DNA of 64,000 nt, from assembly GCF_000174195.1 (NCBI RefSeq), contig NZ_ACFY01000003.1, positions 44,571 through 108,570 of the forward strand, read 5' to 3'. The position numbers and the translations under genes are program-made. Source of the DNA: Roseburia inulinivorans DSM 16841. GTDB taxonomy: Bacteria; Bacillota; Clostridia; Lachnospirales; Lachnospiraceae. Under the pieces are notes generated by a model. That model had not been told where the DNA came from, did no database searches, and saw nothing but the letters and a program-made list of their open reading frames with translations. This document shows, in pieces, positions 34,682 to 43,837 of the stretch (its first letter is position 1; the number at the start of each line of letters is the position of its first letter).

Positions 34682-35248
34682 ATGAGTGTTACGATCAACT
34701 TTTCCAAAAACACGTCCGCACCCTGGCAGTCAAATGCAAACATGTTAAAAAGCACGAGGGAAAAAATACAGAGACAGGAAGAGCGGGACGGAAAAATTGC
34801 TTTTTTTGAGACACAGAAGCAGAATCTCAAAAATCAGAAAGCGGATACAATCGAAGAAATTGCAAAAAAGCTGGAGAAGTTTCATACTTACGAGGATGAG
34901 ATTGCGGCAGCAAAACAGGAGTACAACAGCTCACAGATGTTCCACATCTTAGATGAGGCAGAAGAGCGCGGAGAGCAGATGGCGAAAGCGGCTGAGAAAT
35001 ATAAGCCAAAGACCGAGGAAGAGCAGAAAAAGGAGGCTCAAGGCGAGGCAGCAGGAACAGACGGCAAAACCGATGATAAGGGTGTTTTATCCGAAATTAT
35101 GGATGATATGTCGGAATCAATCGATGCGCAGGAAGGAAATCTGGAAACTACCGGACAGCTTTCAGAAGCAGAGTTACAGCAGAAATTGTCCGACGAGGAA
35201 TTGCAGAAAAAACAACAGAGATATCAGCCGTTTGACGTGCGGGCATAA
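34682..35248 (+). CDS. Coiled-coil protein of a sigma-28 operon, ends FDVRA
   Basis: 188 residues, very hydrophilic and rich in Glu, Lys and Gln, predicted to be coiled coil from about 25 to 110. No signal peptide or membrane segment. The C-terminus PFDVRA matches the end of the FliK-like protein (SFDVRA, stop 9979). It follows the FliD-like gene by 48 bases with its own AGGAGAAC site. I do not recognise the family; a flagellar export substrate or chaperone is a guess from context. Confidence 0.5.
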   Translation: MSVTINFSKNTSAPWQSNANMLKSTREKIQRQEERDGKIAFFETQKQNLKNQKADTIEEIAKKLEKFHTYEDEIAAAKQEYNSSQMFHILDEAEERGEQMAKAAEKYKPKTEEEQKKEAQGEAAGTDGKTDDKGVLSEIMDDMSESIDAQEGNLETTGQLSEAELQQKLSDEELQKKQQRYQPFDVRA

Positions 35249-35638
35249 TAAAAGCCGATATTTCACTGATGCCTGTCTTGGTTAGTGATCAGATAATCTA
35301 CCATGTATCACAACTTTTTATTACAGAAAACAGAATATTAAAATCTGCCGTAACAAATAGTAATATTCTATACTCCGACAATTCAAACACAATTCCAGAA
35401 AAACACCTGAAGTGATATTTTATCACTTGAAAATCAAAAATTTTTTTATTATAAAACAAGGAAAGAATTGTTTGTATCCATATATTACAGTAAGAATATA
35501 ACTATAATAGTATAAACAATACTGCTATAAATAATAAATATTCAAATTATCAGACAATATTGCAAAAAAATAGATAGACAGAAGTATCAAAAAGTTGTAT
35601 ATTAGAAAACAAGAAAAATAAAATAATTCATGAAGCAA
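35249..35638 (+). other. AT-rich intergenic region upstream of the gltB leader
   Basis: About 390 bases with no coding potential, very AT-rich. It holds a perfect inverted repeat AAGTGATA (35410-35417) / TATCACTT (35421-35428) followed within 13 bases by TTTTTTT, which may end the 33965 operon, and a TATAAT at 35503-35508 without a well-placed -35 box. The gltB promoter must lie in the right half but I cannot fix it. Confidence 0.45.
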
Positions 35639-35693
35639 AGGCGCTTAGATACCCAATCGATCATTGGGTTATTTGAGCGCCTCTTTTTATTAC
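35639..35693 (+). terminator. Terminator/attenuator hairpin in the gltB leader
   Basis: Two-step stem: AGGCGCT (35639-35645) / AGCGCCT (35676-35682) enclosing ACCCAA (35651-35656) / TTGGGT (35664-35669), then TCTTTTTATT. It ends only about 60 bases before the gltB start codon, with no recognised promoter in between, so transcription of gltB probably has to pass it. That is the layout of an attenuator; the sensor is unknown. Confidence 0.65.
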
Positions 35694-35752
35694 AACAATG
35701 AGATTGTCTGCAAAGCGGCAGTTTCAATCTGGATTAAGAAAGGAATTTGCGT

Positions 35753-38700
35753 ATGAAAGAGCAACAGAAAGAAACATCTGCAAAAATGGTCACTCTGAAC
35801 AAATTTGCACCAAAGGATTCCCAGACAAAAACAGACGGAATGTACGATCCGGCATTTGAACATGACAACTGCGGTATCGGTTCGGTTGTCAATATCAAAG
35901 GTATCAAGACACATGAAACCGTGGAGAATGCTTTGAAAATTGTTGAAAACTTAAAGCACAGAGCAGGAAAAGATGCAGAAGGAAAGACCGGTGATGGTGT
36001 TGGTATCCTTTTACAGATTTCTCATAAATTTTTTACGAAAGCCGTAAAACCGCTTGGTATTGAACTTGGTGGTGAGAGAGATTATGGTATCGGTATGTTT
36101 TTCTTCCCGCAGGATGAGTTGAAACGCAATCAGGCAAAGAAAATGTTCGAAGTCATTGTCCGGAAAGAGGGCATGGAATTTTTAGGATGGAGAGAAGTAC
36201 CGATCGATCCGACAAAGCTTGGACAGAAAGCAATCGACTGTATGCCTTGCATTATGCAGGGGTTTGTAAAGCGCCCGAAGAATGTGGAAAAGGGACTTCC
36301 GTTCGACCGCAAACTGTATGTGGCAAGACGTGTGTTTGAACAGTCGAATGATGATACCTATGTTGTCTCTTTATCCAGCAGAACGATTGTATACAAGGGA
36401 ATGTTCTTAGTAGAGCAGCTCCGCCTGTTCTTTGCAGATCTTCAGGACAAAGATTATGAATCTGCGATCGCAACCGTACACTCCCGTTTCTCTACGAACA
36501 CAAACCCAAGCTGGGAGAGAGCACATCCAAACCGTTTTATCGTACATAACGGTGAGATCAACACGATCAAAGGAAATGCAGATAAGATGCTTGCCCGTGA
36601 GGAGACCATGGAGTCCGAATTTTTAAAGGGCGAATTACAGAAAGTGCTTCCGGTCGTCAACACCGAGGGTTCCGACTCTGCAATGCTTGACAATACGCTG
36701 GAATTCCTTGTAATGAGCGGCATGGATCTTCCGCTCGCTGTCATGATCTTAATTCCGGAGCCGTGGGCGAACAACAGCCTCATGTCCCAGAAGAAAAAAG
36801 ATTTTTACCAGTATTACGCAACGATGATGGAGCCGTGGGATGGACCTGCATCCATTCTTTTCTCCGATGGCGATATTATGGGAGCGGTGCTTGACCGTAA
36901 CGGACTCCGTCCTTCCCGCTATTACATTACAGATGACGATTACCTCATTCTTTCCTCTGAGGTCGGTGTACTTGACATTGATCCGACGAAAATCGTGGTA
37001 AAAGAGAGACTTCGTCCGGGAAAAATGCTTCTGGTAGATACCGTAAAGGGAAGAGTGATCGATGATGATGAGTTAAAAGAGACTTATGCAGGCAAACAGC
37101 CTTACGGTGAATGGATCGACCGCAACCTGTTAAATTTAAAAGATTTGAAAATTCCAAACCAGCGTGTGCCGGAATACACCAAGGAAGAGCGTCAGAGAAT
37201 GCAGAAGGCATTTGGTTATACCTATGAATCTTTGAGGGATGCCATTTTACCGATGGCAAAAAATGGTGGTGAGGGAACGTCCGCCATGGGCATTGATACG
37301 CCACTTGCTGCACTGGCAACCGATCATCAGCCATTGTTTAATTACTTCAAGCAGTTATTTGCACAGGTTACCAACCCGCCGATCGACTCTATCCGTGAAA
37401 AAGTGGTGACTTCCACAACCGTATACATCGGAGAGGATGGCAACCTTCTGGAAGAAAAAGCCATTAACTGTCAGGTGTTAAAGGTCAATAATCCGATCCT
37501 TACGAATACCGATCTGATGAAAATTAAAAATATGAAAGTGGACGGATTTAAGGTAGAAGTAATCCCGACTACCTATTATAAGAGCACAAGCCTCGAAAAA
37601 GCCATTGAGCGTCTCTTCGTGGAAGCAGACCGGGCATACAGGGAGGGCGCAAACATTTTGATCCTGTCTGACCGTGGTGTCGACGAATACCATGTGCCGA
37701 TCCCATCACTGCTTGCAGTGTCCGCCCTGCAGCAGCATCTGGTCAAGACAAAAAAGAGAACGGCAGTCGCCATGATCTTAGAGTCCGGCGAGCCGAGAGA
37801 GGTACATCATTTTGCAACACTGTTAGGTTATGGTGCCTGTGCGATCAACCCATATCTGGCACAGGATACCGTAAAACAGTTAGTGGATGAGCATATGTTA
37901 GACAAAGATTACTATGCGGCAGTGGATGATTACAATGCAGCGATCTTAAATGGTATTGTAAAGATTGCTTCCAAAATGGGTATTTCCACGATCCAGTCTT
38001 ACGAAGGTTCCAAAATCTTCGAGGCGATCGGTATCGACTCTGACGTGATCGATAAGTATTTCACAAATACCGTGAGCCGCATTGGTGGTATTACATTAAA
38101 AGACATTGAAAATGATGTGAACGAATTACATTCTGCGGCATACGATCCGCTTGGTTTAGAGACTGACTTAACCTTAGACAGCAGGGGACGCCACAAAATG
38201 AGAAGTGGTGCAGACCAGCACCTTTACAATCCGGCAACCATCCATCTGTTACAGGAATCCACGAAACGTGGGGATTACAACCTGTTCAAACAGTACACGG
38301 AGCTTGTGGACAGTGAGGAAAAAGACGGCTGCATCCGTGGACTGATGGATTTCAATTATCCGAAAAAAGGTGTGCCGGTCGAGGAAGTGGAAAGCGTTGA
38401 CTCTATCGTGACAAGATTTAAGACCGGTGCGATGTCCTATGGTTCTATCTCACAGGAAGCACATGAGACGCTTGCTATTGCGATGAACCGGCTTCACGGC
38501 AAATCAAACACCGGTGAAGGTGGTGAGGATTACGAGCGTATCGCAAGTAAAAATACCGCAGTGGACAGATGCTCCAAGATCAAGCAGGTCGCATCCGGAC
38601 GATTTGGTGTCACAAGCCAGTACTTAGTCAGTGCGGAAGAGATCCAGATCAAGATGGCACAGGGAGCAAAACCGGGCGAAGGTGGACATCTTCCGGGCAA

Positions 38701-40351
38701 AAAAGTTTATCCATGGATTGCAAAGACAAGACTTTCCACACCGGGGGTATCCTTAATTTCTCCGCCACCACACCATGATATTTACTCCATCGAGGATTTA
38801 GAGCAGCTGATCTTTGATTTGAAAAACTCTAACAGAGCGGCAAGAATTTCCGTAAAACTTGTTTCAGAGGCAGGTGTCGGAACCGTTGCAGCGGGTGTTG
38901 CAAAAGCTGGCGCACAGGTTGTGCTGATCTCCGGTTACGATGGCGGTACAGGTGCTGCTCCGGCAAGTTCCATCCACAATGCAGGACTTCCTTGGGAGCT
39001 TGGACTTGCAGAGACACACCAGACTTTGATCATGAACGGACTCCGCAATAAAGTAAGGATTGAGACAGACGGAAAATTAATGAGCGGCCGTGATGTTGCG
39101 ATCGCAGCGCTTCTCGGAGCAGAGGAATACGGATTTGCAACGGCTCCGCTTGTAACCATGGGATGTGTCATGATGCGTGTCTGTAACTTAGATACCTGTC
39201 CGGCAGGTATCGCAACACAGAATCCGGAATTAAGAAAACGTTTTGCAGGAAAACCGGAATATGTGGAAAACTTTATGAAGTTTATCGCAGAGGAACTCCG
39301 TGAATACATGGCAAAACTCGGCTGCAGAACCGTGGATGAGATGGTTGGACGAAGCGACCTCTTAAAAGTCCGGGAAGATCTGACCGGACGTGAGAAAGAG
39401 ATCGATCTTTCCAGAATTTTAAACAACCCATATGCAGGACCGAAGGAGAAAGTAACCTTTGATCCAAAACATGTATATGATTTTGAACTGGAAAAATCAA
39501 AAGACGAGACGGTACTTTTAAAACAGCTTGGCTCTGCACTTGCAAACAAACAGCGCAGAAGCATTGATGTGGAAGTGACGAACACAGACCGTTCCTTCGG
39601 TACGATTTTTGGTTCCGAGATAACAAAAAAATATGGAACCGGCTTAGAGGAAGATACATTTGTAGTTAAATGTACCGGTGCAGGTGGACAGAGTTTTGGT
39701 GCGTTCATTCCAAAAGGACTGACCTTAGAGCTTGTAGGCGATTCCAACGACTACTTTGGCAAGGGACTTTCCGGTGGTAAATTAGTGGTTTATGCCCCGG
39801 CAGGTGTAAAATACAAAAAAGACGAGAATATCATCATTGGTAACGTAGCCCTTTATGGTGCAACGAGCGGAAAAGCATTCATCAGCGGTGTGGCAGGCGA
39901 GCGTTTCTGCGTGCGTAACTCAGGCGCTTCCGCAGTTGTAGAAGGTGTCGGCGACCATGGCTGTGAGTATATGACAGGCGGACGTGTCGTAGTTTTAGGT
40001 AAAACTGGCAAAAATTTTGCGGCTGGTATGAGCGGCGGTATCGCTTATGTGTTGGATGAGGATAACGACCTTTACACCCGCATGAACAAAGAGATGGTAT
40101 TTTCTGAGGAAGTATCCAATAAATACGATGTTATGGAATTAAAAGACATGATCAAAGAGCATGTGGCATTTACCAATTCCGAAAAAGGTAAGGAAATTCT
40201 GGATAACTTCAGTGAGTATCTGCCGAAATTTAAGAAAGTAATCCCGTATGATTACAACCGTATGCTGATGGCTATCGTTCAGATGGAGGAGAAAGGTCTC
40301 TCATCCGAACAGGCACAGATCGAAGCATTCTATGCGAATACGAGAGGTTGA
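35753..40351 (+). CDS. gltB: Glutamate synthase large subunit
   Basis: About 1532 residues, normal for GltB. A propeptide of about 35 residues precedes the class II amidotransferase nucleophile in HDNCGIGSV. The central and FMN domains follow (EGGEDYERI, GGHLPGKKV, SPPPHHDIYSIEDL, GYDGGTGAAP), then the 3Fe-4S cysteines in CVMMRVCNLDTCPAG, and the C-terminal beta-helix (GGKLVVYAP...MTGGRVVVLG). It makes two glutamates from glutamine and 2-oxoglutarate. ATG 35753 follows AAAGGAATTTGCGT. Forms an enzyme with GltD downstream. Confidence 0.96.
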   Translation: MKEQQKETSAKMVTLNKFAPKDSQTKTDGMYDPAFEHDNCGIGSVVNIKGIKTHETVENALKIVENLKHRAGKDAEGKTGDGVGILLQISHKFFTKAVKPLGIELGGERDYGIGMFFFPQDELKRNQAKKMFEVIVRKEGMEFLGWREVPIDPTKLGQKAIDCMPCIMQGFVKRPKNVEKGLPFDRKLYVARRVFEQSNDDTYVVSLSSRTIVYKGMFLVEQLRLFFADLQDKDYESAIATVHSRFSTNTNPSWERAHPNRFIVHNGEINTIKGNADKMLAREETMESEFLKGELQKVLPVVNTEGSDSAMLDNTLEFLVMSGMDLPLAVMILIPEPWANNSLMSQKKKDFYQYYATMMEPWDGPASILFSDGDIMGAVLDRNGLRPSRYYITDDDYLILSSEVGVLDIDPTKIVVKERLRPGKMLLVDTVKGRVIDDDELKETYAGKQPYGEWIDRNLLNLKDLKIPNQRVPEYTKEERQRMQKAFGYTYESLRDAILPMAKNGGEGTSAMGIDTPLAALATDHQPLFNYFKQLFAQVTNPPIDSIREKVVTSTTVYIGEDGNLLEEKAINCQVLKVNNPILTNTDLMKIKNMKVDGFKVEVIPTTYYKSTSLEKAIERLFVEADRAYREGANILILSDRGVDEYHVPIPSLLAVSALQQHLVKTKKRTAVAMILESGEPREVHHFATLLGYGACAINPYLAQDTVKQLVDEHMLDKDYYAAVDDYNAAILNGIVKIASKMGISTIQSYEGSKIFEAIGIDSDVIDKYFTNTVSRIGGITLKDIENDVNELHSAAYDPLGLETDLTLDSRGRHKMRSGADQHLYNPATIHLLQESTKRGDYNLFKQYTELVDSEEKDGCIRGLMDFNYPKKGVPVEEVESVDSIVTRFKTGAMSYGSISQEAHETLAIAMNRLHGKSNTGEGGEDYERIASKNTAVDRCSKIKQVASGRFGVTSQYLVSAEEIQIKMAQGAKPGEGGHLPGKKVYPWIAKTRLSTPGVSLISPPPHHDIYSIEDLEQLIFDLKNSNRAARISVKLVSEAGVGTVAAGVAKAGAQVVLISGYDGGTGAAPASSIHNAGLPWELGLAETHQTLIMNGLRNKVRIETDGKLMSGRDVAIAALLGAEEYGFATAPLVTMGCVMMRVCNLDTCPAGIATQNPELRKRFAGKPEYVENFMKFIAEELREYMAKLGCRTVDEMVGRSDLLKVREDLTGREKEIDLSRILNNPYAGPKEKVTFDPKHVYDFELEKSKDETVLLKQLGSALANKQRRSIDVEVTNTDRSFGTIFGSEITKKYGTGLEEDTFVVKCTGAGGQSFGAFIPKGLTLELVGDSNDYFGKGLSGGKLVVYAPAGVKYKKDENIIIGNVALYGATSGKAFISGVAGERFCVRNSGASAVVEGVGDHGCEYMTGGRVVVLGKTGKNFAAGMSGGIAYVLDEDNDLYTRMNKEMVFSEEVSNKYDVMELKDMIKEHVAFTNSEKGKEILDNFSEYLPKFKKVIPYDYNRMLMAIVQMEEKGLSSEQAQIEAFYANTRG

Positions 40352-40391
40352 TCGTCAGTAGGGAATACGAAAAGAAAATGGAGGAAATATC

Positions 40392-41885
40392 ATGGGAAAA
40401 CCAACCGGATTTATGGATTATAAAAGAGAGACATCGGTGAGTGAAGCACCATTGGAGCGTATCAGAAATTTTAACGAATTCCACACACCACTGTCAAAGG
40501 AAGAACAGCAGATACAGGGCGCACGCTGCATGAACTGTGGCGTTCCCTTCTGTCAGGCGGGAATGAATATCATGGGAATGACGAGCGGATGCCCGTTACA
40601 TAACCTTGTCCCGGAGTGGAACGATCTTGTATACACAGGGAACTGGGAGCAGGCATACAACCGTCTGAAAAAGACGAACAACTTCCCGGAGTTCACATCA
40701 AGGGTATGTCCTGCACTATGCGAAGCAGCATGTACCTGCGGACACTGGGGGGATGCCGTTACCTGTAAGGAAAACGAACATGGCATTATCGAGAACGCTT
40801 ATGAACAGGGCTATGCGAAAGCAAAACCACCGAGAGTCCGCACAGGAAAGAAAGTCGCAGTCATTGGTTCCGGTCCTGCCGGACTTGCAGTGGCAGACCA
40901 GCTGAATAAGCGCGGACACCTTGTAACCGTATACGAGCGCGATGACAGGGTGGGTGGACTGTTGATGTACGGAATCCCGAATATGAAACTGGAAAAATGG
41001 GTGATCGACCGCAAGGTTTCCATTATGAAGGAGGAAGGCATTACATTTGTCACAAATACGAATGTCGGCAAAGATGTCAAAGCTGCAAAATTGTTAAAAG
41101 AATATGACAGGGTCGTTCTGGCATGTGGAGCCAAAAATCCAAGAGATATCAAGGCGCCGGGCAGAGATGCGAAAGGTATTTATTTTGCAGTGGATTTCTT
41201 GAAAGCTACCACAAAAAGCCTTTTGGATTCTGAATTGAAAGACAATCAGTACATTTCTGCAAAAGGAAAAAGAGTGGTCATCATCGGTGGCGGTGACACC
41301 GGAAATGACTGTGTGGGCACATCCATCCGTCACGGCGCAGCCAGTGTGACACAGCTTGAGATGATGCCGAAAGCGCCGGATACGAGAGCGGAGAACAATC
41401 CGTGGCCGGAGTGGCCAAAAGTCTGCAAGACAGATTATGGTCAGGAGGAGGCGATCGCAGTATTCGGACATGACCCACGTATCTATCAGACCACGGTAAA
41501 AGAATTTCTGAAAGATAAAAATGGAAATCTCTGTGGACTTGTCACGGTGAAATTAGAGAGCAAAAAAGACGAGAAAACAGGCCGTATGATGATGGCAGAA
41601 GTACCGGGTTCCGAACAGAAAATGGATGCAGACCTTGTACTGATCGCAGCCGGATTCTTAGGAACAGAAAACTATATCGTAAGCGCATTCGGTGTGGACT
41701 TAAATGCCAAAACAAACGTCGCAACCGCTGAGGGAGCTTATGCAACCAATGTGAAAAACGTCTTCACCGCAGGAGATATGCACAGAGGACAGTCACTTGT
41801 CGTATGGGCAATCCGCGAAGGACGTGAAGCAGCAAGAGAAGTGGATGAAAGTCTGATGGGATATTCATATTTGTCGGTGCAGTAA
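40392..41885 (+). CDS. gltD: Glutamate synthase small subunit
   Basis: 497 residues. N-terminal cysteine clusters (ARCMNCGVPFCQ, CPALCEAACTCG) hold two 4Fe-4S centres. FAD motif VIGSGPAGLAVADQL and NAD(P) motif VIIGGGDTGNDCVG follow, with the late VFTAGDMHRGQSLVVWAI. It passes electrons from NAD(P)H to GltB. Forty bases after gltB, with GGAGGAAATATC; followed by a terminator. Confidence 0.96.
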   Translation: MGKPTGFMDYKRETSVSEAPLERIRNFNEFHTPLSKEEQQIQGARCMNCGVPFCQAGMNIMGMTSGCPLHNLVPEWNDLVYTGNWEQAYNRLKKTNNFPEFTSRVCPALCEAACTCGHWGDAVTCKENEHGIIENAYEQGYAKAKPPRVRTGKKVAVIGSGPAGLAVADQLNKRGHLVTVYERDDRVGGLLMYGIPNMKLEKWVIDRKVSIMKEEGITFVTNTNVGKDVKAAKLLKEYDRVVLACGAKNPRDIKAPGRDAKGIYFAVDFLKATTKSLLDSELKDNQYISAKGKRVVIIGGGDTGNDCVGTSIRHGAASVTQLEMMPKAPDTRAENNPWPEWPKVCKTDYGQEEAIAVFGHDPRIYQTTVKEFLKDKNGNLCGLVTVKLESKKDEKTGRMMMAEVPGSEQKMDADLVLIAAGFLGTENYIVSAFGVDLNAKTNVATAEGAYATNVKNVFTAGDMHRGQSLVVWAIREGREAAREVDESLMGYSYLSVQ

Positions 41886-41969
41886 AACTAAATTATCATT
41901 TGTATGTCATTGTCTCAATTTTTTTAGATTATGTAAATTGCATATGATGACAATTTCATATAGTAAAAT

Positions 41970-42030
41970 AGAACTGTTAGTTTTCAGAATTGACTTCTTT
42001 ATAATTTTGAAAACATAGCAGTTCTTTTTT
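41970..42030 (+). terminator. Rho-independent terminator after gltBD
   Basis: AGAACTG (41970-41976) pairs with CAGTTCT (42019-42025), with an inner pairing GTTTTCA (41980-41986) / TGAAAAC (42008-42014), followed by TTTTT. Confidence 0.8.
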
Positions 42031-42056
42031 GTTCTGTTTTCTGCTGTTGAGGGGAG

Positions 42057-42085
42057 TTGCATTGGGAAAATATTTTTGTTAAAAT
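42057..42085 (+). promoter_or_regulatory. Promoter of the truncated membrane gene, shared with 52983
   Basis: TTGCAT (42057-42062), 17 bases, TAAAAT (42080-42085). About 35 bases here (GGGAGTTGCATTGGGAAAAT and onward) recur almost exactly at 52978-53012, so the two promoters are copies. Confidence 0.7.
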
Positions 42086-42118
42086 TAATCCATTAATGAG
42101 AAAGGTGAATGTGAAAAT

Positions 42119-42373
42119 ATGGAAATACAAATCATTGTTATGAGCATTTTATCATATTTGATTTTATTTAATTGTAGTTTAACATTTCGACTTAATCTTA
42201 AAAATAATATAGTGATTACAGCTATGCTTGTGTTTAATATAGTGCTTATTAGGGAATATATAGGTAGTCTATTTGTAATACCAATGTTTACTGTTATAAT
42301 TTTGTATGTTTGTTATCTGAAAAGACAAGATTGGTTATGGAATGTTTTTTTAACTATAAATGAGCAAATTTGA
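42119..42373 (+). pseudogene. Small membrane protein cut by an IS4-like insertion
   Basis: 84 codons encoding hydrophobic segments at about residues 5-22, 32-46 and 50-68, very AT-rich. The last seven codons (after FLT) lie inside the left inverted repeat of the IS at 42352, so the natural 3' end is lost. It could be the membrane start of a longer sensor or a small protein of the type found at 53077. No family recognised. Confidence 0.5.
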
Positions 42374-42387
42374 AAAATTGCACAAAA

Positions 42388-43488
42388 CTACACCACGACC
42401 TTTACAAAGGAGTCAAAATCATTGCATTCCCTTGCACATTGATAGAGGGTCAGATATTTTTCCATCTGGATTATGTCACTGATCTTGTGATACCCTGTTT
42501 CAAAAGGACAGACTTCGCCAGTTCCAACAACACACATATAGTGTGCAAATGACATAATCAACCAGTATCTTCGGATTCCCTGCGCAGAACGGATTTGATA
42601 GCTGTCCAACGCCAGTTTATCCTTACATTGGCGGAAAAACACCTCAATTGACCACCTGCATACGTAATTGTCCAGGATTTCATTTGTGGATAAAGACACA
42701 TCCATGCAAAGGAAAGCCCTTAGTGCTTTCGGTTTTCCAAATGCTTTTTCAGGATAGCTGAGAAGAACAAGCGCGTTTTCTATACCATTGAGATTTCCTT
42801 CATATCGGTACACATAATAGTTTCTGCCTTTGACTGTCACAAGGTCAAAGTTTTTATGTGTTATGGATAGTTCGGCAGCCAGTTCACTTAGCTTCTTTTT
42901 CATTCCTGACGGGTACAGCAAACGATTTGTTTTCAAAGCACCAATTGTATGAAATCCTTGTATGGCAAAGGTGTTGATTATTTTTTCAGAAACGTACCAA
43001 CAGTCACAAAGAAAATAAGACTTTACCGGAGGAGTTGGCAGTTCCCTTGCGATATCCTGAACAATGTCAATTTTAGAAATTGCCTTGTTATACAGCACAA
43101 AAGCATAATTCAAAACAATGCCGTTACAGGAAAGCATAACCGAAACTGCCTGATGCCCATAGTCCTGTTTCCCTTTCAAATGAGATTGATGAAAATACGC
43201 ATCTTCAATCGGATGCAGAGCCTGTGACGAAGGCTTTGTCTTTGAAGCTATCGTATCGTCAACAATACAGAAAACAGGTTTTCTAGTGCGGGCTGCTTCT
43301 GAATAAATAATCTCAATGACAGACCTTTTTAATGTATCTGAAAGCAATGATTCATCCCACTTTCCAGAGTTGAGGAAATGGGCAATTGTAGTTCTGTGGC
43401 AAGAACTGTTTTTAGCAAAATCCGTGGTTTTTCCATGGTATCCAGAAAGAAAGATGCTAATCAGGATACTCATAAGATGATTGATCAT
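42388..43488 (-). CDS. IS4-like DDE transposase
   Basis: 366 residues. The first catalytic acid lies in FCIVDDTIASK, and the DDE C-terminal part has YVCRWSIEVFFRQCK, an exact match to the IS4-type signature Y-(2)-R-(3)-E-(6)-K. The reading frame stays open upstream of the ATG (…CKSYSNR) until it meets the inserted transposon, so the natural N-terminus may have been displaced beyond 49390. The element is probably inactivated by that insertion. Confidence 0.85.
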   Translation of the reverse strand: MINHLMSILISIFLSGYHGKTTDFAKNSSCHRTTIAHFLNSGKWDESLLSDTLKRSVIEIIYSEAARTRKPVFCIVDDTIASKTKPSSQALHPIEDAYFHQSHLKGKQDYGHQAVSVMLSCNGIVLNYAFVLYNKAISKIDIVQDIARELPTPPVKSYFLCDCWYVSEKIINTFAIQGFHTIGALKTNRLLYPSGMKKKLSELAAELSITHKNFDLVTVKGRNYYVYRYEGNLNGIENALVLLSYPEKAFGKPKALRAFLCMDVSLSTNEILDNYVCRWSIEVFFRQCKDKLALDSYQIRSAQGIRRYWLIMSFAHYMCVVGTGEVCPFETGYHKISDIIQMEKYLTLYQCARECNDFDSFVKVVV

Positions 43489-43502
43489 TCGATTGGAATA
43501 CG

Positions 43503-43510
43503 ATTTGCAT
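43503..43510 (+). repeat. Left target-site duplication of the composite transposon
   Basis: ATTTGCAT directly before the left end GTAACAGTTCAGCC. The same eight bases follow the right end at 49383-49390. Confidence 0.88.
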
Positions 43511-43784
43511 GTAACAGTTCAGCCCTCCGGCTGAACTGCATAAAAAATCATTGTAAAAAACGCTGAATTTTTCCTTTTTTATAGGGACTTTTCCACAGTA
43601 AACATATTTTTTTGCACAGTTGGAGGATTATAAGAAAGTTCCTACAAAATATGTGCATAACTTTTGGAGATATTCTTGTTTTTTAGCGTTTTAAGCTTTG
43701 TTGATCCACATTTTTTCATGATCAGCCTGTGTTATCCACTGTCATTTTGACGAATAGCAGAAACGTCCGGATTCGCTTTTTTCT

Positions 43785-43819
43785 TCTGTTTCTGATAAAA
43801 TCATACTATCAGAAACAGA
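43785..43819 (+). promoter_or_regulatory. Inverted repeat in front of the IS66 transposase
   Basis: Perfect 13-bp arms TCTGTTTCTGATA (43785-43797) and TATCAGAAACAGA (43807-43819), nine-base loop, directly before the AAGGGAGGCGG ribosome binding site. As RNA it could stop reading from outside promoters or hold down translation of the transposase. The rest of 43534-43784 shows nothing coding. Confidence 0.55.
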
Positions 43820-43837
43820 GAAGGGAGGCGGTCATGA

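Noticed and set aside
34682..35248. Antisense and alternative frames over the coiled-coil gene (for example 34953-35285)
   Set aside because: They overlap a gene with a good ribosome binding site and operon position and have arginine-rich, unstructured products.
38935..39747. A 270-codon open frame on the minus strand
   Set aside because: Antisense shadow of gltB, with no domain and no ribosome binding site.
42349..42372. Target duplication of the IS4-like element
   Set aside because: Flanks (a T-run at left, GAACAAAA at right) do not match; the right flank was probably changed by the IS91-like element.
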